The translations under genes were made by a program, and so were the position numbers. Below the pieces are notes generated by a model. It had not been told where the DNA came from and searched no databases. It was given only the letters and a program-made list of their open reading frames with translations. Positions 32,801 to 37,597 of a stretch of 37,597 nt of DNA are shown one piece after another. Every line of letters starts with the position of its first letter. The stretch's first letter is position 1. This DNA is from Pseudomonadota bacterium (GTDB taxonomy: Bacteria > Pseudomonadota > Gammaproteobacteria > Halothiobacillales > Halothiobacillaceae): the NCBI GenBank assembly GCA_021795795.1, contig JAJYPA010000024.1, positions 1 to 37,597 on the forward strand, read 5' to 3'.

Positions 32801-33055
32801 GTCATCCACTACGATCCGTGGTGGAACCCCGCCGTGGAAGATCAAGCCACCGACCGCGCGCACCGCATAGGCCAGACCCGGCAGGTATTCGTCTACAAAC
32901 TGGTGGCCGAAGGCAGCATTGAAGAGAAAATCCTCGCCCTTCAGGACAAAAAAGCCAAACTCGCCGAAGGCGTACTGAGCGGCGACGGCTCCGCACTAAC
33001 CAAGTTCAGCGAAGCCGACATACAAGCATTAATGGCACCACTACCCAGCGACTGA
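29804..33055 (+). CDS. SWIM zinc-finger SNF2-family helicase
   Basis: A 1083-residue Swi2/Snf2-type DNA translocase. Near the N-terminus a SWIM zinc finger is seen: C76-x-C78-x5-C84-x-H86. A large middle region of about 500 residues (SNF2-associated) leads to the helicase: Walker A DDMGLGKTAQTL at about 640, a DEAQ box at about 735 (instead of DEAH), SLTGTPMEN, then the C-terminal lobe with VFSQFTSMLALI and the motif VI region ATDRAHRIGQ at about 1015-1023. Such proteins remodel or strip proteins from DNA; RapA-like roles or a defence role are both possible and cannot be decided here. The gene is complete and stands alone on its strand. Confidence 0.9.
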   Translation: MTRPIHLPFTLADITDYFGAHEIKKAQPYIRNAVRLLHVENSYINAEVQGTARTPYDVHINFYHDTGDKVFFDAECSCPVGYQCKHAAATLIAALNYRHAIPGLSQETLAWLDQWQQSTTNAAKAMKEMLVYLLKPPSGRELLPKVYLYKVRVGKDGIILESAKNWYNIDGALRKPPLFIQQVDRSILHLINHQPFGFGYNGFSLENDLGEMALDLMCDTGRLYIEESHTPLKRGADRAGRLQWRREGSTLRPELLVEPAAKLFTLSAFWYLDARTGELGRVNATEDPSRIKRLLSIPPVTEQALPLVAKVLAESAPDLAPPIQSEAAAIDIAPTPVLGLHTLAVRRINPYRSYGGVLNGFDVAEFAFDYDGMRVGPDDRTGLSQNAEGQWIYIKRQADEEARWTRQLRKYGLIRIPASVLDDARVLYGLENEAAWVEFMIETLPKLRAAGWLVEIPDDFRHLWHEPEGWDATVNEDGSGWFDLDLGVLIDGQRLALTPMLSELFAREPRWLDSSFIDEQADDASVILRSHENLRIRVEAGRIKTIVRQLIDLFDRPQGEGLRLHTLDATRLAALPEDMRPNGSIHALEVARRIQSAGVPVAVEPPEGLGLELRGYQREGLGWLSHLRTLGVGGILADDMGLGKTAQTLAFLLREKQQGRLTHPALIVLPTSLLFNWRHEAEHITPALRVLTLHGANRSTLFDQIDTHDIVLSTYPLVWRDIEVLEQHTWSQLILDEAQTVKNASSQAAQAIRRIKSEHRLSLTGTPMENHLGELWSQFDFLLPGFLGDKTAFTRAFRTPIEKHGDTIRRDLLARRLRPFLLRRRKEDVAAELPPKTSIIRSVSLEGAQRDLYETVRSAMDEKVRQSIDSMGLARSHIVILDALLKLRQVCCDPRLLPSRQTGKSGKHAAQSAKLDLLLTMLPELVDEGRRILVFSQFTSMLALISEALTKAKLAHTILTGETRDRETVVRQFQNGDIPIFLISLKAGGVGLNLTAADTVIHYDPWWNPAVEDQATDRAHRIGQTRQVFVYKLVAEGSIEEKILALQDKKAKLAEGVLSGDGSALTKFSEADIQALMAPLPSD

Positions 33056-33116
33056 AGGGGCGAGCAATACCAAAACCGTACGCAGACCACCTCTGAAAAC
33101 GGCATCTCAAACCCAC

Positions 33117-33515
33117 CTTGCGCAAAGGCACCGCCTCACCCCCTTTTCGCAAATGCATCGCTTTACCCGCCCCCTTTAGCAAAGGGGGCGGGGGGATTTG
33201 CCGCACCCTGTCCAAACCACCAAATCCCCCTCGATCCCCCTTTTACAAAGGGGGAAGCGCAAGATTCCAGCGTTTCAACCCCCTTTCACAAAGGCACCAC
33301 CTCACCCCCCCTTTAACGCGAAGCTGGCGTAGCCAGCAAAGGGGGGCAGGGGGGATTTGTCACACCGTATCCAAACCACCAAATCCCCCTCAATCCCACT
33401 TTTACAAAGGGGGAAGCGCAAGATTCCAGCGTTTCACTCCCCCCTTTCACAAAGGCACCACCTCACCCCCCTTTTAGCAAAGGGGGGCAGGGGGGATTTG
33501 CCGAGACAAGCCCGC
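33117..33515. repeat. Tandem GC-rich repeats downstream of the helicase
   Basis: A 141-159-bp unit occurs twice and in part twice more. G-runs marking the unit start at 33190, 33349 and 33490, so the first unit is 159 bp and the second 141 bp. The 18-bp difference is an insertion in the first unit that includes the palindrome GCTGGC-GTA-GCCAGC. Each unit contains CCCCCTTT/AAAGGGGG inverted repeats that can form stems, and a shared GCGCAAGATTCCAGCG block. A degenerate partial copy lies at about 33117-33160. No CRISPR-like spacing and no coding meaning; reading frames here are repeat translations. Confidence 0.85.
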
Positions 33516-33540
33516 AGAAATACTATATTCGTACTTCCCT

Positions 33541-33554
33541 TGAAAACGTTTTCA
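33541..33554. other. Perfect 14-bp palindrome at the methyltransferase 3' end
   Basis: TGAAAACGTTTTCA is fully symmetric and overlaps the stop codon of the methyltransferase gene (33552-33554). Its CG centre and T/A arms resemble operators of the LacI/GalR family, but no such regulator is in the window. Confidence 0.4.
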
Positions 33555-34154
33555 CTGTCTGCGCCCGACTCCGTGGCTCACATAACCCAAGCCCGAATGC
33601 CCCGATCCTTCCTCAAGCCGCGTTGTCCCTTCGGCCAGTAGCCACCATTCAATGGCGCTAAAATCATCAGCCAAATCGCTCATCGTGGTTAGCATCTCAA
33701 CAGCTTTAGGCCCGCCGCTGGTGTAACCGTTCAACTGATTCGGGTGAAACTGCTCAATAATCAACCAACCGCCGGGAACCAACGCCGCCTGCATTCGCTC
33801 ATGGGCTACCTTCCGTTCATCGGGCGAAAAATGCAGAAACACAGAAACTACCGCATCAAACGTGGCGACCGGCCAATCCCATGTCAACAAATCAGCACAT
33901 AGCGTAGTGAGTGACACACCCCGATCAGACGCCAGGGCAGCGGATTTTTCGCACCCCACGCGGGAAGCGTCCACCGTCGTTACAGTAAAGCCCTGCTCCG
34001 CCAGCCACACGCCGTTGCGCCCCTCGCCATCGCCCACCACCAGCACCCGCGCACCGGGCGACAGGCGAAACACCTGCGAACGCAAAAAGTCATTCGGTTG
34101 CTCACCGTAAAAATAATCATCACGCGCGTATTTTTGATTCCAGAATTCAGACAT
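33552..34154 (-). CDS. Class I SAM-dependent methyltransferase
   Basis: The start at 34154 (MSEFWNQKYARDDYFYGEQPNDFL) gives 200 residues; the open frame reaches 34184 but adds only ten non-conserved residues. The SAM-binding motif I is VLVVGDGEGRNGVWLAEQG, followed by an acidic end of strand 2 (VTTVDAS), motif DAVVSVFLHF and GGWLIIEQFHP. Overall it resembles the TehB/thiopurine-type family of small-molecule methyltransferases; it has no DNA methylase features. The substrate is unknown. It lies 45 bp after intI on the same strand, so it may be co-transcribed with the integrase. Confidence 0.85.
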   Translation of the reverse strand: MSEFWNQKYARDDYFYGEQPNDFLRSQVFRLSPGARVLVVGDGEGRNGVWLAEQGFTVTTVDASRVGCEKSAALASDRGVSLTTLCADLLTWDWPVATFDAVVSVFLHFSPDERKVAHERMQAALVPGGWLIIEQFHPNQLNGYTSGGPKAVEMLTTMSDLADDFSAIEWWLLAEGTTRLEEGSGHSGLGYVSHGVGRRQ

Positions 34155-34199
34155 GGGTTTATCTCGGGTAAAACAGGCCCTCAATAATAGAACACCCGC

Positions 34200-35171
34200 T
34201 CAGAAATCGAGCGGGCTGACCACCCCGCGCCCGCCTTTATTAAGCACATGCGTATAAATCATCGTCGTCGCCACATCCTTATGGCCGAGCAGCGCCTGAA
34301 TCGTTCGAATATCCTGCCCACGCTCCAACAAATGCGTGGCGAACGAATGGCGTAACGTGTGCGGTGTCGCTGGTTTGGCCAGATCGGCTGCCCTCACTGC
34401 CTTTTTCATGGCGCGTTGCAACAGCTTTTCATCCAGATGATGGCGCCGCTCGGCACCACTGCGTGGATCCATCGAATAACTGCCAGAAACAAATACATAC
34501 TGCCATCCCCATTCGATCGGTGCACCGGGATACTTGACCGCCAGCGCATTCGGCAAATATACGCCCGCTTTGCCAGCCCTTAAGTCATCCTCGAAAATAG
34601 CGCGGCGTTGGTTCAAATGGCTTTGCAAGGCGGGCACCAGCGATTCTGGCAACATCGTCACCCGATCTTTCGCCCCTTTGCCATCGCGGATTAAAATCTC
34701 ACCCCGAGCAAAGTCCACATCCTTAACGCGTAACCGTACGCACTCCATCAAGCGCATGCCCGTACCGTACAACAGCGAAGCCATCAGACCATAAACGCCC
34801 GACATCCGATCCAACACGGCGCGAACCTCATCGCGCGAAAGCACGACGGGCAAGCGTTGAGGCCGTTTGGCGCGAGTAACATTATCCAGCCAAGGCAAAT
34901 CGATACCCAGCACCTCGCGATACAAAAACAACAGTGCTGATAAGGCCTGATTCTGCGTTGAAGCGGCCACATCGCGGGAAACTGCCAAATGGGATAAAAA
35001 CGCCTCGACCTCCGGCGCGCCCATGTCACGCGGGTGCCGCTTGCCGTGAAACAGGATGAACCGCCTAATCCATTGAAGATATTGATTTTCCGTGCGGATG
35101 CTGTAATGCTTGGTTCGAATCAAATCACGAACCTGATCAAGTAATTTAGGCGAAGGTGTGTTTATACTCAT
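34200..35171 (-). CDS. intI: Integron integrase IntI
   Basis: A 323-residue tyrosine recombinase that inserts and excises gene cassettes at attI and attC. The catalytic residues are all present: R140 ([12 protein letters not shown]), K165, H271 and R274 ([15 protein letters not shown]), H297 (LLGHKDV) and the nucleophile Y306 (MIYTH). The extra segment found only in integron integrases, which recognises extrahelical bases of folded attC, is at about 221-260 ([34 protein letters not shown]). The N-terminal SAM-like domain is complete. The start at 35171 follows GAGGGC. The gene diverges from the cassettes, as usual. It appears intact and active. Confidence 0.96.
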   Translation of the reverse strand: MSINTPSPKLLDQVRDLIRTKHYSIRTENQYLQWIRRFILFHGKRHPRDMGAPEVEAFLSHLAVSRDVAASTQNQALSALLFLYREVLGIDLPWLDNVTRAKRPQRLPVVLSRDEVRAVLDRMSGVYGLMASLLYGTGMRLMECVRLRVKDVDFARGEILIRDGKGAKDRVTMLPESLVPALQSHLNQRRAIFEDDLRAGKAGVYLPNALAVKYPGAPIEWGWQYVFVSGSYSMDPRSGAERRHHLDEKLLQRAMKKAVRAADLAKPATPHTLRHSFATHLLERGQDIRTIQALLGHKDVATTMIYTHVLNKGGRGVVSPLDF

Positions 35172-35294
35172 CCATGAAGCCCTCTATTTCTCAATCAGGC
35201 AATTAAAACAAAGGGATAGATGAATGGCAACCGTGTTATACACCTACCCTCTACCGAAATATACACCTGCCAAGGTGTATATTGCTTGTTAGGA
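35172..35294 (+). other. attI region with recombination core
   Basis: The primary attachment site lies between intI and the first cassette. The core GTTAGGA is at 35288-35294, with cleavage expected between G35288 and T35289; TTAGGA is also the front of cassette 1, which fits its own attC R'' box (TCCTAAC). Upstream are three copies of TATACACCT: 35237-35245, 35260-35268, and inverted at 35281-35273. The last two form a palindrome of 11-bp arms (35258-35283) that ends 4 bp before the core. They may be integrase binding sites or an operator. The cassette promoter Pc should be near but is not clear. Confidence 0.8.
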
Positions 35295-35889
35295 GTGCTA
35301 CCTTATGACGCTGGCAGATTGGAAGGACTTTGCGACTATTGTTGGTATTGTCATCGCCGTCTTGACCTACCTCACAAATTCGTACTTTCAGTTCCGTAAC
35401 AAGCGAATTGAAAATCTGAAGAGGTACTTCGACGCACACGACCAACTGTTTAATGCAGACGGCTTCATCATGGCCAACATCAAGGAGCTTGAGGCCAACA
35501 CTTACAAGCGAGATACAACTGATGAAGACATGGAAAAGAAATTCAATCGGTTTCTCGGCGATGTGGAAAAGATTGCGTACCTCACCTCTCACGGCGCAGT
35601 TCCAACGACGGTTCAGGTCTATATGTTTGGTTGGTTTGCTCAGAAGGTTCATCCGCATCTTACAAACGGAGAACGAAACAATATCTTCTGGGAGCTTGCC
35701 ATCCACTACGTCGACGAACTGAAAAAGGCAGCCGATGACTACACAAAGCTCCCCAATGAGAAGCGCGAAAAATATCTAAAGAAAAACACACTCGCTTATG
35801 CAAAGTACTCCTAACCTGGCGCTCAACCTCGCTCCCTTCGGTCGCTGGACGCTGCGCGATAAAGCCGCGCAGCGCCGGTTAGCTCTACG
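35289..35889 (+). mobile_element. Integron gene cassette 1
   Basis: A 601-bp cassette from T35289 to G35889, with one gene and an 87-bp attC. Front (TTAGGA) and attC R'' (TCCTAAC at 35809-35815) match by reverse complement, which fixes the boundaries. Confidence 0.88.
35305..35814 (+). CDS. Cassette protein with one membrane segment
   Basis: A 169-residue protein of unknown function. Residues about 8-29 (DFATIVGIVIAVLTYLTNSYF) are a membrane segment; the rest is a charged, helix-rich cytoplasmic domain (QFRNKRIENLKRYFDAHDQL, EDMEKKFNRFLGDVEKIAYL). This plan resembles DUF4760-like proteins, but I cannot confirm that. AGGAG at 35291-35295 lies in the recombination core itself, 9 nt before ATG 35305, so the core supplies the ribosome binding site. 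The stop (35812-35814) overlaps the attC R'' box. It is more AT-rich than the host genes, which supports transfer. Confidence 0.8.
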   Translation: MTLADWKDFATIVGIVIAVLTYLTNSYFQFRNKRIENLKRYFDAHDQLFNADGFIMANIKELEANTYKRDTTDEDMEKKFNRFLGDVEKIAYLTSHGAVPTTVQVYMFGWFAQKVHPHLTNGERNNIFWELAIHYVDELKKAADDYTKLPNEKREKYLKKNTLAYAKYS

Positions 35890-35895
35890 TTAGAT
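35809..35895 (+). other. attC site of cassette 1
   Basis: An 87-bp site from R'' TCCTAAC (35809-35815) to R' GTTAGAT (35889-35895), with the L'' part GCGCTCAACC and L' part GGTTAGCTC. The centre holds CGCTGCGCG and CGCGCAGCG as an apical stem. Sequence is of the PSR/Xanthomonas type, highly similar to attC2. Confidence 0.92.
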
Positions 35896-35947
35896 GCTCT
35901 TTTCCCCCGTGTAGTCAAACCAGCAGCAATTTTTAAGGAGTCGTACC

Positions 35948-36091
35948 GTGGCAAAGAATGAAAAAACCAGTCCATCAGTTGCTTCCAAGGCCAGCAAAGT
36001 TTTATCCAACCCGAAATCAACGCCAGCGCAGAAAAGTATTGCTGCTTCCGCACTGACACAGGCGAAGGACAAACCAAAACAAAAGAAATAA
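35948..36091 (+). CDS. Small basic Lys/Ser/Ala-rich protein (cassette 2)
   Basis: A 47-residue protein starting at GTG 35948 behind AAGGAG (35936-35941 area), sequence beginning (M)AKNEKTSPSVASKASKVL and ending KDKPKQKK. It is too short to show a domain. The opening MAKNEKTS...VASKASK...ASALTQA is a phrase I recall from small hypothetical proteins in enterics and in other cassettes; this is from memory. High Lys and Ser suggest a soluble, possibly nucleic-acid-associated protein. The stop TAA (36089-36091) abuts the stop of the minus-strand gene. Confidence 0.75.
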   Translation: MAKNEKTSPSVASKASKVLSNPKSTPAQKSIAASALTQAKDKPKQKK

Positions 36092-36307
36092 TCACTTCAG
36101 CGTCCTTATTCTCACTATGGCGCATGTTGGTATTGTCATTTCCCCTGCCCGCTGCGGTGTCGCTTCGTCCGTCATGTGCGGAGCAAGCGTCTTGGCTGCG
36201 TCACCATCATGCACCAACCAGCCAACTGATCGGCACAGTAGCGGCTCCGTAGCTGGGTCGTCTGTTGCCCATCCCTCGCGTCGATGTGAATCAAGCCAGT
36301 TAATCAT
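36092..36307 (-). CDS. Small hypothetical protein, minus strand in cassette 2
   Basis: A 71-residue protein starting MINWLDSHRREGWATDD, in the opposite orientation to the usual. The pattern of aromatic and acidic residues, then VGWLVHDGDAAKTLAPHM and EMTIPTCAIVRIR, resembles small proteins seen in phages and mobile DNA (from memory). The start is uncertain: ATG 36307 has no good ribosome binding site, and GTG three bases upstream is also possible. The frame extends into the attC2 site. The abutting stops (TAA|TCA) argue that both reading frames are real. Confidence 0.6.
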   Translation of the reverse strand: MINWLDSHRREGWATDDPATEPLLCRSVGWLVHDGDAAKTLAPHMTDEATPQRAGEMTIPTCAIVRIRTLK

Positions 36308-36328
36308 CACCAGTCTTGGCTTGACCGC

Positions 36329-36406
36329 ATCTAACCCGGCGCTCAACCTCGCTCCCTTCGGTCGCTGGACGGCGCTGACGCGCCGCCGGTTAGCTCTACG
36401 TTAGGC
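36329..36406 (+). other. attC site of cassette 2
   Basis: A 78-bp site from R'' ATCTAAC (36329-36335) to R' GTTAGGC (36400-36406). It shares with attC1 the block GGCGCTCAACCTCGCTCCCT and the GGTTAGCTCTACGTTAG end; the apical part is shortened to GGCG-CTGACG-CGCC. Confidence 0.92.
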
Positions 36407-37472
36407 TCCTGACCACATGGCACAGATTCACACTCACTACGACAATCTGAAGGTGGCTCGTAACGCACCGCCCGAAGTAATCCGCGCTGCATACAAAACG
36501 CTCTCGCAAAAATTTCACCCAGATCGAAACCCTGGAAATGCAGAAGCCACGCGAATCATGGCGATCATCAATACTTCATACGAGGTGTTATCCGATCCTG
36601 ATAAACGCCAAGAGCATGATCTATGGGTGGCACAACAAGAGCGTGCATCTGCGAATGCGACAAAGTCAGACAATCAGGCGCAACAATCAAATACACTGAT
36701 GCGACGGAATTGTGCTTCATGTGCACGAGAAACCGAACACGATGCTAAAGGTTATTGCGTAGTGTGCGGTCGTAACGCAGCCGCATCTGCAGCATATCTG
36801 AATCTGAAATCGCATAAAACACGCACTGGGAGAGCGGGTGTCATTGCACATGTTCTAAGAAATTGGCTTCTGTATGGCATCGCAACTTTTTTCGTTTGGA
36901 TTTGGGCTACCGATAAGCCGAGTACCCCACCGCCAGGACCAAAACCGTATCAAGAAAATCCAGCGTCGCCAGTGCGCCCTGAATATGTAAGGCCAAGCAC
37001 AGCACCAAATGGACAGCCTTGGCCAGTTTCAGCCAGTTATGTTGGCGGCTACAAGCGTTTGCACTCGGGCGGTCTCTCAACGGTTACGGTAGATAACAGC
37101 CGAAACGATTCTGACGTTTTTGTTAAGCTGGTTTCTCTGGATAGTGCGCAGGCTTATCCAGTCCGTCAGTTCTATATTCCCGCATTTGGCAGCTTCACCT
37201 TGAACAAAATTACAGCCGGAAGCTACGACATTCGCTACCGCGACCTTGGCAATGGTGGCCTGTCCCGCTCGGAGGCGTTTACTCTTGAAGAAATCCAAAC
37301 TTACGACGGCGTTCAATACAGCAATATCACGATGACGCTGTACAAGGTGCAGAATGGAAACATGCAGACCTATGGCTTGTCTGAAGCGGAGTTCTGAGCC
37401 TAACAAACGCTTCGAGAGGGACGCTCCGCCAGCAAGCTTCGCTTGCTGTCTCCGCGCCCCTCAAGCTAAACG
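36401..37472 (+). mobile_element. Integron gene cassette 3
   Basis: A 1072-bp cassette from T36401 to G37472. Its front TTAGGC matches its attC R'' GCCTAAC (37398-37404). One gene fills it; the start is 16 nt after the cassette front and the stop directly precedes R''. Confidence 0.87.
36417..37397 (+). CDS. J-domain (DnaJ-like) membrane protein (cassette 3)
   Basis: A 326-residue protein with four parts. A J domain (about 5-70) has the HPD motif at 34-36, needed to stimulate a DnaK ATPase. A zinc ribbon has Cys99, Cys102, Cys114 and Cys117 (CASC...CVVC). A membrane segment lies at about 148-164 (LRNWLLYGIATFFVWIWA). After a Pro-rich linker comes a C-terminal beta-rich domain of about 120 residues (STVTVDNSRNDSDVFVKLVS, FGSFTLNKITAGSYDIRYRD) of unknown family. 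It may recruit host DnaK to a membrane or envelope target. There is no good ribosome binding site; the leader is 16 nt, so translation may depend on upstream coupling. Confidence 0.85.
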   Translation: MAQIHTHYDNLKVARNAPPEVIRAAYKTLSQKFHPDRNPGNAEATRIMAIINTSYEVLSDPDKRQEHDLWVAQQERASANATKSDNQAQQSNTLMRRNCASCARETEHDAKGYCVVCGRNAAASAAYLNLKSHKTRTGRAGVIAHVLRNWLLYGIATFFVWIWATDKPSTPPPGPKPYQENPASPVRPEYVRPSTAPNGQPWPVSASYVGGYKRLHSGGLSTVTVDNSRNDSDVFVKLVSLDSAQAYPVRQFYIPAFGSFTLNKITAGSYDIRYRDLGNGGLSRSEAFTLEEIQTYDGVQYSNITMTLYKVQNGNMQTYGLSEAEF

Positions 37473-37478
37473 TTGAGG
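37398..37478 (+). other. attC site of cassette 3 (VCR-like)
   Basis: From R'' GCCTAAC (37398-37404) to GTTGAGG (37472-37478), 81 bp. The L'' segment AAACGCTTCGAGAGGGACGC resembles the Vibrio VCR pattern (AACAAACGCCTCAAGAGGG), unlike attC1/attC2. The apical stem is CAGCAAGC-TTC-GCTTGCTG. The R' core ends in GAGG instead of a TTRRRY match, because the next sequence (an IS) begins here. Confidence 0.88.
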
Positions 37479-37597
37479 CTGTAGAAAAACCCCATTTTCC
37501 GCTCTGACTGGCATAATTTGTTGCGAATGAATTGTTACGGGAATGCTATTCGATGCCACGCTACAAACCGGTTCACAAGGGGCTGAAACTGCTGCCG
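37475..37597 (+). mobile_element. IS1182-like element, left end (truncated by window edge)
   Basis: The start GAGGCTGTAGAAAAACC resembles the terminal inverted repeat of IS1182-type elements. A transposase gene begins 78 bases in. It abuts the GTT of the attC3 core. The other end is outside the window. Confidence 0.65.
37553..37597 (+). CDS. Transposase N-terminus, partial (IS1182 family)
   Basis: Fifteen residues are visible (MPRYKPVHKGLKLLP). IS1182 transposases often begin with MPRYKP/MPRFKPV followed by LLP, which matches. The start ATG at 37553 follows ACGGGAATG. Assignment from memory of the family's N-terminus. Confidence 0.65.
   Translation, partial: MPRYKPVHKGLKLLP

Larger units (their letters stand above)
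35890..36400 (+). mobile_element. Integron gene cassette 2
   Basis: A 511-bp cassette from T35890 to G36400. Its front TTAGAT matches its attC R'' box ATCTAAC (36329-36335). It holds two short genes that converge with no base between their stop codons. Confidence 0.88.

Noticed and set aside
33117..33515. CRISPR array
   Set aside because: Units of 141-159 bp are tandem and similar throughout, without unique spacers.
33118..33641. Open frames with repeated peptide phrases (PFYKGGSARFQRF)
   Set aside because: They are translations of the tandem DNA repeat, with no start signals.
29804..34154. DISARM-like or restriction-modification system (helicase plus methyltransferase)
   Set aside because: The methyltransferase is on the opposite strand, is small and lacks DNA methylase motifs; no nuclease or other partner is present.
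35172..35288. LexA box controlling intI
   Set aside because: No match to CTGT-N8-ACAG; the palindrome present has a different sequence.
36117..36404. Plus-strand frame in cassette 2 running into attC2
   Set aside because: No ribosome binding site, Cys/Ser-rich random composition, and it overlaps the more plausible minus-strand gene.

Overview
The window is a chromosomal segment from a gammaproteobacterium. The gene order mnmG-rsmG-parA-parB-(atpZ)-atpI-atpBEFHAGDC-glmU is the classic origin-proximal cluster of that class. Subunit c carries a Glu proton site and is of the Chromatiales/Halothiobacillaceae type. A sulfur-oxidiser similar to Halothiobacillus is my best guess, held with low confidence.

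Layout. (1) 1-110: the end of an insertion sequence, transposase running off the left edge. (2) 370-6875, plus strand: gltB (no gltD beside it), then the overlapping pair rdgB-hemW. (3) 20024-6894, minus strand: mnmG-rsmG-parA-parB, then a promoter and a complete ten-gene ATP synthase operon (two accessory genes plus eight structural genes), a strong terminator, and glmU. (4) 20439-23732: a membrane-anchored cold-shock-domain protein, oxyR diverging from trxA, then rho. (5) 23795-25841, minus strand: a lipoprotein of unknown function and purD. (6) 29471-26075, minus strand: an iron-uptake operon feoA-feoA-feoB-feoC behind a Fur-like box and a good sigma-70 promoter. (7) 29804-33055: a SWIM/SNF2 helicase. 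(8) 33117-33515: tandem GC-rich repeats. (9) 33552-37597: an integron.

The integron is the notable accessory system. An intact integron integrase gene (minus strand) diverges from a short attI region and three gene cassettes (plus strand). Cassette boundaries can be fixed by the match between each cassette's leading core bases and the R'' box of its own attC: TTAGGA/TCCTAA, TTAGAT/ATCTAA, TTAGGC/GCCTAA. Cassette 1 encodes a one-TM protein. Cassette 2 holds a 47-residue protein converging on a minus-strand 71-residue protein, with stop codons that abut. Cassette 3 encodes a J-domain protein with a zinc ribbon and a TM segment. attC1 and attC2 are near-identical PSR/Xanthomonas-type sites, while attC3 is VCR-like, so the array has mixed ancestry. 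An IS1182-like element starts at the attC3 core. The attI region carries three copies of TATACACCT, two of them forming an 11-bp-arm palindrome that ends 4 bp before the recombination core; I have not seen this described.

The core genes are ordinary and intact: translation, replication and partition, energy, nitrogen, redox and iron functions. Novelty is concentrated at 33.1-37.6 kb.
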